This document shows, in pieces, positions 1-5,004 of a stretch of 5,004 bases of DNA. Positions within the stretch are counted from its first letter, which is position 1, and each line of letters begins with the position of its first letter. A model generated the notes under the pieces. The model was not told the DNA's origin. It saw only the letters and a list, made by a program, of their open reading frames with translations, and made no database searches. The stretch comes from Verrucomicrobia bacterium UBA3063 (GTDB lineage Bacteria; Verrucomicrobiota; Verrucomicrobiia; Methylacidiphilales; Verrucolacustridaceae). The stretch spans positions 1 to 5,004 of the forward strand of contig DFCD01000081.1 of NCBI GenBank assembly GCA_002366885.1, written 5' to 3'. The position numbers and the translations under genes are program-made.

Positions 1-226
1 CCACCTCCGCCCCGAATTTCTGCGCCTGCTCCATCATCTGGCTCATCAGCGCCGTCCCGTCCACGCCCTGGGGAAAACCGGGAAAGTTTTCCACGATGGA
101 TGTGGTCGTGAGCAGTCCGCCCGTCTGGGCGCCGGTGAGCACCAAGGGCTTGAGGTTGGCCCGGGCCAGGTAAAGCGCGGCCGTCCAGCCGGCGCATCCG
201 CTTCCCAAAATCACCGCACTCCTCAT
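1..226 (-). CDS. trxB: Thioredoxin reductase, N-terminal part (runs off the left edge)
   Basis: The visible 75 residues are the N-terminal FAD-binding half of a low-molecular-weight thioredoxin-disulfide reductase, the cytosolic flavoenzyme that passes electrons from NADPH to thioredoxin. The dinucleotide-binding turn is GSGCAG (residues 8-13), followed by the expected helix WTAALYLARAN. TGGLLTTT (35-42) and VENFPGFPQGVDG (45-57) match the family signature that packs on the flavin. The usual family forms are GSGPAG and GGQLTTT, so Pro-to-Cys at residue 11 and Gln-to-Leu at residue 38 are departures. The CxxC redox pair and the NADPH domain lie beyond the window and cannot be checked. The start is uncertain. 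ATG at 226 has no Shine-Dalgarno sequence, while GTG at 214 (codon 5) has AGGAG four bases upstream, inside the first codons. The gene is divergent from the dUTPase gene. Family assignment is firm. Confidence 0.93.
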   Translation of the reverse strand, partial: MRSAVILGSGCAGWTAALYLARANLKPLVLTGAQTGGLLTTTSIVENFPGFPQGVDGTALMSQMMEQAQKFGAEV

Positions 227-239
227 CAAAACTAGATAT

Positions 240-251
240 CGCCCGCGGGCG
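240..251. repeat. 12-bp GC palindrome upstream of trxB
   Basis: CGCCCGCGGGCG reads the same on both strands. It sits 14 bases upstream of the trxB ATG, in the divergent trxB/dut intergenic region. It could be an operator half-way between the genes, but short GC palindromes arise often by chance in DNA of this composition. Confidence 0.25.
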
Positions 252-279
252 GATGCGTCCAAACATCCCTCCGCTCTTT

Positions 280-308
280 TTCACATTCCGGCCCGGCTTT
301 CCTGCAAA
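280..308 (+). promoter_or_regulatory. Weak candidate promoter for the dUTPase gene
   Basis: TTCACA (280-285, 5 of 6 to the -35 consensus) is separated by 17 bases from TGCAAA (303-308, only 3 of 6 to the -10 consensus). It lies 40 bases before the preferred dUTPase start at 349. If real, it would place the alternative start at 253 outside the transcript. The match is weak and given only as a candidate. Confidence 0.2.
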
Positions 309-348
309 AAAGTCTCCCGCTCCCGCGCCCAAACGCTACGAATCTTTC

Positions 349-729
349 ATGGCCCAAGCCGACAAGCTCGACGAAATCTTCCGCATGCAGGAGGTCCTCA
401 ACAAAAAGATCGGGGTCGATCTCGCCCATCTTACCCCCGAGGACAAAACCAAGTGGGCCCTGAACTACTCCCGCGCGATGACCCAGGAGATCGCCGAACT
501 GATCGACAGCTTCCCCTGGAAGTGGTGGGCCAAGTACCAGAAGATCGACGAACAGAATGCCCGCGTCGAGGTGGTCGACCTGTTTCACTTCCTCGTCTCC
601 CTGGCCCAGACCCTCGGAATGACCGCCCAGGACATCTACGACGGCTACGTCAAAAAGAACGAGGTGAACCACAAGCGCCAGGAATCCGGGTACGCTGTCA
701 AAGACCACGCCGACTCCCGCCATATTTAA
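349..729 (+). CDS. Dimeric-type (all-alpha) dUTP diphosphatase
   Basis: This 126-residue protein matches the all-alpha NTP pyrophosphatase (MazG-like superfamily), dimeric dUTPase branch. The family hydrolyses dUTP (and dUDP) to dUMP, keeping uracil out of DNA. The metal-binding helices are visible as QEIAE (E47 and E50) and EVVD (E74 and D77). ALNYSRAM (37-44) and PWKWW (56-60) frame the first helix pair. KKNEVNHKRQ (102-111) and KDHADSRHI (118-126) supply the phosphate-binding Lys/Asn/Arg residues of the family. The frame stays open 32 codons upstream to ATG at 253. That extension is Pro-rich and low-complexity, unlike the rest, so the start at 349 is preferred. Neither start has a Shine-Dalgarno sequence. 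The gene is divergent from trxB. It is unrelated to the common trimeric dUTPase (dut) fold, and other dNTP substrates are possible. Confidence 0.88.
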   Translation: MAQADKLDEIFRMQEVLNKKIGVDLAHLTPEDKTKWALNYSRAMTQEIAELIDSFPWKWWAKYQKIDEQNARVEVVDLFHFLVSLAQTLGMTAQDIYDGYVKKNEVNHKRQESGYAVKDHADSRHI

Positions 730-768
730 CCCCGATAAGCGCCCAGCTTTCCGTTGTCCGATAATTTT

Positions 769-788
769 TACTTAAATTTATTTAAGTA
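769..788. promoter_or_regulatory. AT-rich 20-bp inverted repeat, candidate operator for ilvB
   Basis: Arms TACTTAAAT (769-777) and ATTTAAGTA (780-788) are perfect reverse complements around a TT centre. The repeat covers the candidate -35 region and ends 7 bases before the candidate -10 box of ilvB. That geometry suits a dimeric transcription factor acting at this promoter. It lacks the GC-rich stem and T-run of an intrinsic terminator for the upstream dUTPase gene. The regulator is unknown. Confidence 0.5.
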
Positions 789-801
789 CATATATTACAA
801 T
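772..801 (+). promoter_or_regulatory. Candidate sigma70-type promoter of ilvB
   Basis: The -10 box TACAAT (796-801) matches TATAAT at 5 of 6 positions and lies in the only markedly AT-rich stretch of the window. A poor -35 (TTAAAT, 772-777, 3 of 6) is 18 bases upstream and falls inside the inverted repeat at 769-788. Transcription would begin near 808 and leave an untranslated leader of about 85-103 bases before ilvB. A weak -35 under a palindrome is compatible with activator or repressor control. Confidence 0.45.
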
Positions 802-806
802 GCTTT

Positions 807-825
807 GGGATTAGTTTTAATTCCC
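807..825 (+). other. Possible short hairpin at the start of the ilvB leader
   Basis: GGGA-TTA (807-813) can pair with TAA-TCCC (818-825) around a GTTT loop, with one bulged T at 821. It would form the 5' end of the leader if transcription starts near 808. It may stabilise the transcript, or it may be chance. No leader peptide with runs of Leu, Val or Ile codons was found between here and ilvB, so classical attenuation is not supported. Confidence 0.2.
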
Positions 826-910
826 GTATTGACGCCTTTTCCTCCGATTTGCCTCGAATTTGGCACCGGTTCCGTGCTTTCATAAAGCTTCCGTGAGCAA
901 AACCAAAACA

Positions 911-2725
911 ATGCGCAAAGCCAAGCCGTTGACCGGAAAAACCAAACCGGCCAAAACACGTTTGCAACCCCCGAGGATGGGGTGCGACCTGCTGGTCGAC
1001 TCCCTGGAAAAGGTGGGGGTCGACACCATTTTCGCGTATCCGGGCGGTGCGAGCATGATGCTCCACCAGTCCCTCACCCGCTCGAAACAGATCCGCACCA
1101 TCCTTCCCCGCCATGAACAGGGCGGCGTTTTCATGGCCGAAGGCTACGCCCGCGCCACCGGCAAGCCCGGTGTGGTCATGGCCACCTCCGGCCCCGGCGC
1201 CACCAACCTCGTCACCGGGATTGCCGACGCTTTCATGGATTCCGTTCCCCTTGTCGCCATCACCGGCCAGGTTCCCACCACCGCCATCGGCCGCGGGGCC
1301 TTCCAGGAAACCGACGTCTTCGGCGTCACCCTGCCCATTGTCAAACACAGCTATCTGGTGATGAACCCCGCTGACATCCCGCGGATCGTCGCCGAGGCGT
1401 TCCACATCGCCAACACCGGGCGGCCCGGACCCGTGGTCATCGACATTCCCAAGGATGTCCAGAAAGCCACTGCCCAAACCTCCTGGCCGCCCGCCCTCGA
1501 CATCCCCGGCTACCGCACCCCGCCGGCCGCGGACGAACACGCCCTGCACGAGATCCTCGGCCTGATCGACAAGGCCGAGCGCCCGGTCCTTTATGTGGGC
1601 GGTGGCATCATCACCTCCGGCGCCGCCGAAGAACTCCAGAAATTCGCCCGCACCACCGGTATTCCCGTCACCACCACGCTGATGGGCATCGGTTGCTTCC
1701 CGGAGAACGACCCCCAGTCCCTCAAGTGGCTCGGCATGCACGGCACCGTTTACGCGAACTATGCGGTGGACGAGTGCGACCTGCTCCTCGCCTTCGGCGT
1801 GCGCTTTGACGACCGCGTCACCGGCAAGGTCTCCGAGTTCGCCAAGAAGGCCACCATCGTCCACATCGACATCGACAACTCCGAGCTGAACAAGAACAAG
1901 GCCGTGCAGCTGCCGATCCTGGCGGATGTCCGCGCCGCCCTGCGCCAGCTCAACCAGTTGCTCGCCCGCCGTTCCACCGCCTCCTTGCCGAAACGCTTCT
2001 CCAAGTGGCGGGAAAAGATCGAGGGTTGGCGGAAGAAATACCCGTTCACCTATTCGCCCGTACCGGGCCGGATCATGCCCCAGCAGGTCATTGAGGAGCT
2101 CTGCCGCCTGACCAAGGGCGAGGCCATCCTCACCACCGGCGTGGGCCAGCACCAGATGTGGGCGGGGCAGTTCTACGATTTCCACCAGCCCCGCAGTTTC
2201 CTCACCTCGGCCGGCCTCGGCGCGATGGGCTTCGGCTATCCGGCCGCGGTCGGAGCCAAGGTGGCCTGCCCGGACCGTGAGGTCATCGACATCGACGGCG
2301 ACGGCTCCTTCCTCATGAACGTGCAGGAGCTGGCCACGGCGATGGCGGAAAACATCGCCGCCAAGGCGATCGTCATCAACAACCAGTACCTCGGCATGGT
2401 CGTGCAGTGGGAGGACCGCTTCTTCTCCAGCAACCGGGGACACACCTTCCTGGGCGACCCCAACAACACCGAAAAAATCTTCCCGGATTATCTCCCCATC
2501 TGCCAGGGCTTCGGCGTTCCGGCCGAGCGCATCACCAAGCCCGAGCAGATCCGTCCGGCCCTCGAGCGGCTGCTCGCAGCCAAGACCGCCTACGTTCTCG
2601 ACGTGATGGTTCCCTACACCGAACACGTGTTGCCGATGATTCCCGCCGGCGGCACGGTCAAGGACATCATCCTCGAGCCGATGCAGCTGGGCGACGCCCC
2701 GCTCCAGTCAGAAGTCCCCGGCTAG
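911..2725 (+). CDS. ilvB: Acetolactate synthase (acetohydroxyacid synthase) catalytic subunit
   Basis: A 604-residue TPP-, Mg- and FAD-dependent enzyme that condenses two pyruvates to acetolactate, or pyruvate with 2-ketobutyrate, in Val/Leu/Ile synthesis. The pyrimidine-binding domain holds YPGGAS (43-48), LPRHEQGG with catalytic E69, TSGPGATNLVTG (92-103) and the GQVP loop (119-122). The central domain has GVRFDDRVTG (about 296-305). The pyrophosphate domain has the GDG (463-465) to NN (490-491) TPP/Mg motif and VVQW (W500), which marks anabolic synthases rather than pyruvate oxidases. MIPAGG near 576-581 is the usual C-terminal lid. The start is uncertain: ATG at 911 is preferred, GTG at 893 and ATG at 977 are alternatives, and none has a clear ribosome site. 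Residues 1-22 are a Lys/Pro/Thr-rich extension before the conserved domain. The frame stays open to TTG at 860. No ilvN regulatory subunit or ilvC follows. Confidence 0.95.
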   Translation: MRKAKPLTGKTKPAKTRLQPPRMGCDLLVDSLEKVGVDTIFAYPGGASMMLHQSLTRSKQIRTILPRHEQGGVFMAEGYARATGKPGVVMATSGPGATNLVTGIADAFMDSVPLVAITGQVPTTAIGRGAFQETDVFGVTLPIVKHSYLVMNPADIPRIVAEAFHIANTGRPGPVVIDIPKDVQKATAQTSWPPALDIPGYRTPPAADEHALHEILGLIDKAERPVLYVGGGIITSGAAEELQKFARTTGIPVTTTLMGIGCFPENDPQSLKWLGMHGTVYANYAVDECDLLLAFGVRFDDRVTGKVSEFAKKATIVHIDIDNSELNKNKAVQLPILADVRAALRQLNQLLARRSTASLPKRFSKWREKIEGWRKKYPFTYSPVPGRIMPQQVIEELCRLTKGEAILTTGVGQHQMWAGQFYDFHQPRSFLTSAGLGAMGFGYPAAVGAKVACPDREVIDIDGDGSFLMNVQELATAMAENIAAKAIVINNQYLGMVVQWEDRFFSSNRGHTFLGDPNNTEKIFPDYLPICQGFGVPAERITKPEQIRPALERLLAAKTAYVLDVMVPYTEHVLPMIPAGGTVKDIILEPMQLGDAPLQSEVPG

Positions 2726-2732
2726 CCTTCCC

Positions 2733-4418
2733 TCAGGGATTGTAGGTGGCCCGGAGCCGGAGGAATTTCCGCTCCGAATCCCGCGGGAGCGTGAACACCC
2801 TCTTTTCGTGCCCGGCCGGAAGGTTGGTCGGGTTTGCCACCACCGAGTAGGAAGCGACCGGGAGGTTGGTCGCCAGGGAGAAATCCGAGAGGTTGGTCGC
2901 CACCTCGGCCCGCACCACCAGCCTGGGGTCGTTTGTGCGAACAACCGTGGTCAGCATCAGACGATTGGTCTCCGCAACCACCGAGGGTTCGCTTCCGGCG
3001 GCCCGGGGATTATCCGCCCCGCACCAGGCATACCTCCTCAAAAGATCGCCCGTCTGCACGGCGAGCACCCCTGCCCAGCCTTGCCATCCCGAGGCTCCGA
3101 CAGAGCCCGGGGTAGAGGGAAAATTCGTGGTCGCAGGAATCTCCCCCCGGATCATCCGGCCTGCCTCGCAGGAAAGGCGCAGATACCAGTCGGACGGCAG
3201 GTTGGTGCCATCCGCATCCAGGGTCAGCCAATACCCCTGGTCGGGAATCTGGGTGCGATTTTCGGCGACCTTGTAAAGGGCGGTGGCCTCGTCGACCTCA
3301 TCGAACATCGCCAAATAGAGAAGCCCGGCACCGGCACTCTTGGCGTTGACGATCTGGCGCCAGAAGAACTTGCCCCCCTTGCGCGGAATCTGGTTGGTCG
3401 GACCGTTGTTCAGGTTTTTCCAGGAGAATCCCGGCCAAACCACCGGGGCGTAAATCCTTCCGGCGGTCTGGGCCGAGGCCAGGTCGGGGACAAGGCGGTT
3501 GCTTTTCCAGGAATCGGCGCCCGCCTCATCGGGGAAACGACCCACCGTCCATGGGCTGATCACGTCATAGGACCGGTAGACGTTGTCCCAGCCCGACTGG
3601 GTGCGGGAATCCCCCGTCTTGGTTCTCCACTCGCCGGGCACGCCGCCCCAGACGGCGGCGCGGTAGTTGACGGGCGCGTTGCTCCGGAACCAGTCGATCA
3701 GCGCCTGGGCCTTGGCGGGATCGGCGGGAACGCAGTGCGTGAACCCCGGACCCCAGATCGCCACGAGGGGACGTCCTTGATGGTGCAGATACCTTCCCCC
3801 CGAGGTCAGGCCCGCATCCACCAGGGACTTCCAGTCGTCCTGGATGAGGGTGTCCCAACCCTCCGTTTCCAGCATTCCGGAAACATCGTACATCACCGCA
3901 AAGACGCGACCGTAATCGGCGCAACTGGAACGGAAGTTCCACAGCACCGCGTTCATCTGGGCCTTGTAATCCGTGTCCCCGTCGTAATGGGTGCGGACAA
4001 AACGCTGCAGAAAGGCGCCATCTATGCCGTACTCCATCATCCAGCGGACGTGTCGCCGGACGGTTTTCGGGTGGCGGGCGGCGTAGAGGTGGGCGGTTGC
4101 CCCACCTCGCGTCATGCCGGTGGCAATCAGCTCGTCCGGGTCAAACTCCCTCAGGTCGGGGTACATTTCCACGATCAGGTTGTTGGATGCCCCCGTCGGG
4201 GTGACGTGGTCGCGGGTCCAGTGGATCCAGCGGGTGGAGTATCCCGTGCCCGGAGCGGTGAACCATCCCTGGTACCCGGTGAGGATTTTGTTGCTGAGGC
4301 TGGTCGCGTCCACCACCGTCTGCCCGGCTGCCGGAAAGACCATCCCAATCCATCCCCATAAAAGAAGGCCCACCCCCCACCCCCGCAAAACCGGGCTGAA
4401 TGGGGACAAGAATTTCAT
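2733..4418 (-). CDS. Secreted GH71/GH99-like glycoside hydrolase ('xylosidase/arabinosidase' type)
   Basis: This 561-residue protein begins with a signal peptide: MKFL, a Gly/Leu/Trp-rich hydrophobic core to about residue 28, then a probable type I cleavage after AAG (30-32). The mature protein opens with GYQGWF (48-53) and RWIHW (63-67), typical of the GH71/GH99-like clan of TIM-barrel glycosidases. Other family blocks are IDGAFLQRF (132-140), VFAVMYDVSGM (172-182), WPGFSW (328-333), RKGGKFFWRQI (346-356) and AMFDEVDEATALYK (370-383). In the last, E374 and E377 have the E-x-x-E spacing of the GH99 catalytic pair. The barrel ends near RLSCEAGRMIRGE. About 120 further residues follow, with a Thr/Asn-rich beta-like tail ending KFLRLRA. 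The substrate cannot be told from sequence; GH71 (alpha-1,3-glucanase) and GH99 (endo-alpha-mannosidase) are only distant guides. The start is supported by AAGGA six bases upstream, and it overlaps the vWA gene by ATGA. Confidence 0.85.
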   Translation of the reverse strand: MKFLSPFSPVLRGWGVGLLLWGWIGMVFPAAGQTVVDATSLSNKILTGYQGWFTAPGTGYSTRWIHWTRDHVTPTGASNNLIVEMYPDLREFDPDELIATGMTRGGATAHLYAARHPKTVRRHVRWMMEYGIDGAFLQRFVRTHYDGDTDYKAQMNAVLWNFRSSCADYGRVFAVMYDVSGMLETEGWDTLIQDDWKSLVDAGLTSGGRYLHHQGRPLVAIWGPGFTHCVPADPAKAQALIDWFRSNAPVNYRAAVWGGVPGEWRTKTGDSRTQSGWDNVYRSYDVISPWTVGRFPDEAGADSWKSNRLVPDLASAQTAGRIYAPVVWPGFSWKNLNNGPTNQIPRKGGKFFWRQIVNAKSAGAGLLYLAMFDEVDEATALYKVAENRTQIPDQGYWLTLDADGTNLPSDWYLRLSCEAGRMIRGEIPATTNFPSTPGSVGASGWQGWAGVLAVQTGDLLRRYAWCGADNPRAAGSEPSVVAETNRLMLTTVVRTNDPRLVVRAEVATNLSDFSLATNLPVASYSVVANPTNLPAGHEKRVFTLPRDSERKFLRLRATYNP

Positions 4419-5004
4419 GGAGCGTCCTTGATCGGGGCGGAGATCGCCTTGTACGTGCCGTTATTTTTTACCGCCAGATTCTGCAGGAACTTGGCCTCGG
4501 CGCTTTTCGACATGTAGCCCACCGTGTGGATGGAGGGAGTCTCGGCATTCCCCTTTTTATAGACCTCGGTGTAGACCTCCCGGATCCGCTTGATCAGGGT
4601 GGTCTCATCGTAGATTTCCCCCGCCGCCTGGACCACCTTGCCCCCTGACTTCGGCTTGGGTGGTTCCGGTTGGCGGGGTTCCACCGGCTGGGAGGGCAGA
4701 CCGGGAATCCGTACCCCGTAATCGACGCCGTATCCCTCGCGGACTTTTCCCTCCCCCTTCGCCTTGGCCTCCTGGATTTTTTGGTCCCGCTTCGCCAACA
4801 GATCCTTGTACTTCTCGCGGTACGCCTTCAGTTCGGCGGTGTATTTTTCATATTGCCGGCGCCACTCCTCCACCTCTTTCTCGTACTTGATTCGCTCCCC
4901 CTCGGGAATTTCCGCCTGCTTCATGGCCTCGGCGGCCTCTTTGCGCCGATCCTCCGCCAAAACCGGAGCCTTGCCGTCGGAAATCAGGAAGATGGTGTCC
5001 GCCA
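4415..5004 (-). CDS. von Willebrand factor A domain protein, C-terminal part (runs off the right edge)
   Basis: The frame is open to the window edge and shows the last 195 residues. The fragment starts ADTIFLISDG (1-10), the vWA strand that carries the third metal-site (MIDAS) Asp. It ends with SIHTVGYMSKSAEAKFLQNLAVKNNGTYKAI (157-187, shown here only as the closing strand, helix and NGTY turn of the fold). Between them lies an unusual insertion of about 145 residues. It has a Glu/Lys/Arg-rich stretch (about 16-85) that looks like a long helix or coiled coil, a Pro-rich linker (about 95-115), and a second helix. An internal TTG at 4960 could be mistaken for a start, but vWA homology continues upstream. 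The DxSxS metal motif and any signal or membrane segment are outside the window. The role is probably protein binding. The stop overlaps the glycosidase start (ATGA), so the two are likely one operon. Confidence 0.8.
   Translation of the reverse strand, partial: ADTIFLISDGKAPVLAEDRRKEAAEAMKQAEIPEGERIKYEKEVEEWRRQYEKYTAELKAYREKYKDLLAKRDQKIQEAKAKGEGKVREGYGVDYGVRIPGLPSQPVEPRQPEPPKPKSGGKVVQAAGEIYDETTLIKRIREVYTEVYKKGNAETPSIHTVGYMSKSAEAKFLQNLAVKNNGTYKAISAPIKDAP
4425..4429 (-). promoter_or_regulatory. Ribosome binding site of the glycosidase gene
   Basis: AAGGA on the minus strand lies six bases before the ATG at 4418 and within the last codons of the vWA gene. It is the clearest Shine-Dalgarno sequence in the window. 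It fixes the glycosidase start and supports reinitiation from the overlapping upstream gene. Confidence 0.65.

Noticed and set aside
253..348. 32-codon N-terminal extension of the dUTPase
   Set aside because: It is Pro/Phe-rich, lies over the probable divergent promoter region, and is not needed by the fold. The family core starts right after the ATG at 349.
232..723. 163-codon open frame on the minus strand opposite the dUTPase gene, which could be read as an upstream gene of trxB
   Set aside because: It mirrors the dUTPase codons, is Val/Leu/Gly-rich without domain motifs, and is explained by the plus-strand gene.
730..790. Intrinsic terminator after the dUTPase gene
   Set aside because: The only strong inverted repeat (769-788) is wholly AT except for one pair and is not followed by a T-run, so an operator is more likely.
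829..834. TTGACG as a -35 box for ilvB
   Set aside because: It matches 5 of 6, but no -10-like sequence occurs 16-18 bases downstream.
782..2626. 614-codon open frame on the minus strand opposite ilvB
   Set aside because: It is the shadow of the GC-rich, biased codon use of ilvB. Its translation is Gly/Asp/His/Val-rich with no recognisable domain, while the plus strand encodes an unmistakable acetolactate synthase.
2808..4361. 517-codon open frame on the plus strand opposite the glycosidase
   Set aside because: The translation is Gly/Arg/Pro-rich and low in motifs. The minus strand has a signal peptide, a ribosome site and family motifs, so this is an antisense shadow.
4415..4960. TTG at 4960 as the true start of the vWA protein
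   Set aside because: The frame continues open to the edge and encodes the vWA strand ending in SDG just upstream, so the gene begins outside the window.

Overview
The window is GC-rich (AT-rich only between about 755 and 830) and holds five protein genes, two of them cut by the window edges. No tRNA, rRNA, CRISPR array or insertion sequence was seen. The gene content suggests a Verrucomicrobiota-like bacterium. The reasons are a secreted glycosidase of the GH71/GH99-like 'xylosidase/arabinosidase' type, an acetolactate synthase with a Lys/Pro/Thr-rich N-terminal extension, and weak or absent Shine-Dalgarno sequences at several genes. This placement is an inference from gene style; no phylogenetic marker is present.

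Layout. Positions 1-226 on the minus strand hold the N-terminal 75 residues of thioredoxin reductase (trxB). Divergent to it, at 349-729 on the plus strand, is a compact all-alpha dimeric-type dUTPase. Next comes an AT-rich intergenic region of about 180 bases with a 20-bp perfect-arm inverted repeat and a good -10 box. It precedes ilvB, the FAD/TPP-dependent acetolactate synthase catalytic subunit (about 911-2725, plus strand). ilvB ends only 7 bases from the stop of a convergent gene at 2733-4418 (minus strand), which encodes a signal-peptide-bearing glycosidase. Upstream of that glycosidase, and overlapping it by an ATGA junction, is the C-terminal part of a von Willebrand factor A (vWA) domain protein (4415-5004, minus strand), open at the window edge.

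How the genes relate. trxB and dut could both serve deoxynucleotide supply: thioredoxin reduces ribonucleotide reductase, and dUTPase clears dUTP and supplies dUMP. That link is inference from adjacency. ilvB makes the acetohydroxy-acid precursors of Val/Leu/Ile, but its regulatory subunit ilvN is not next to it. The vWA protein and the glycosidase look co-transcribed and translationally coupled, although no known pathway explains the pairing. No clear novel defence or mobile system is visible. The most interesting items are the vWA-glycosidase pair, the charged insertion inside the vWA domain, and the palindrome over the ilvB promoter.
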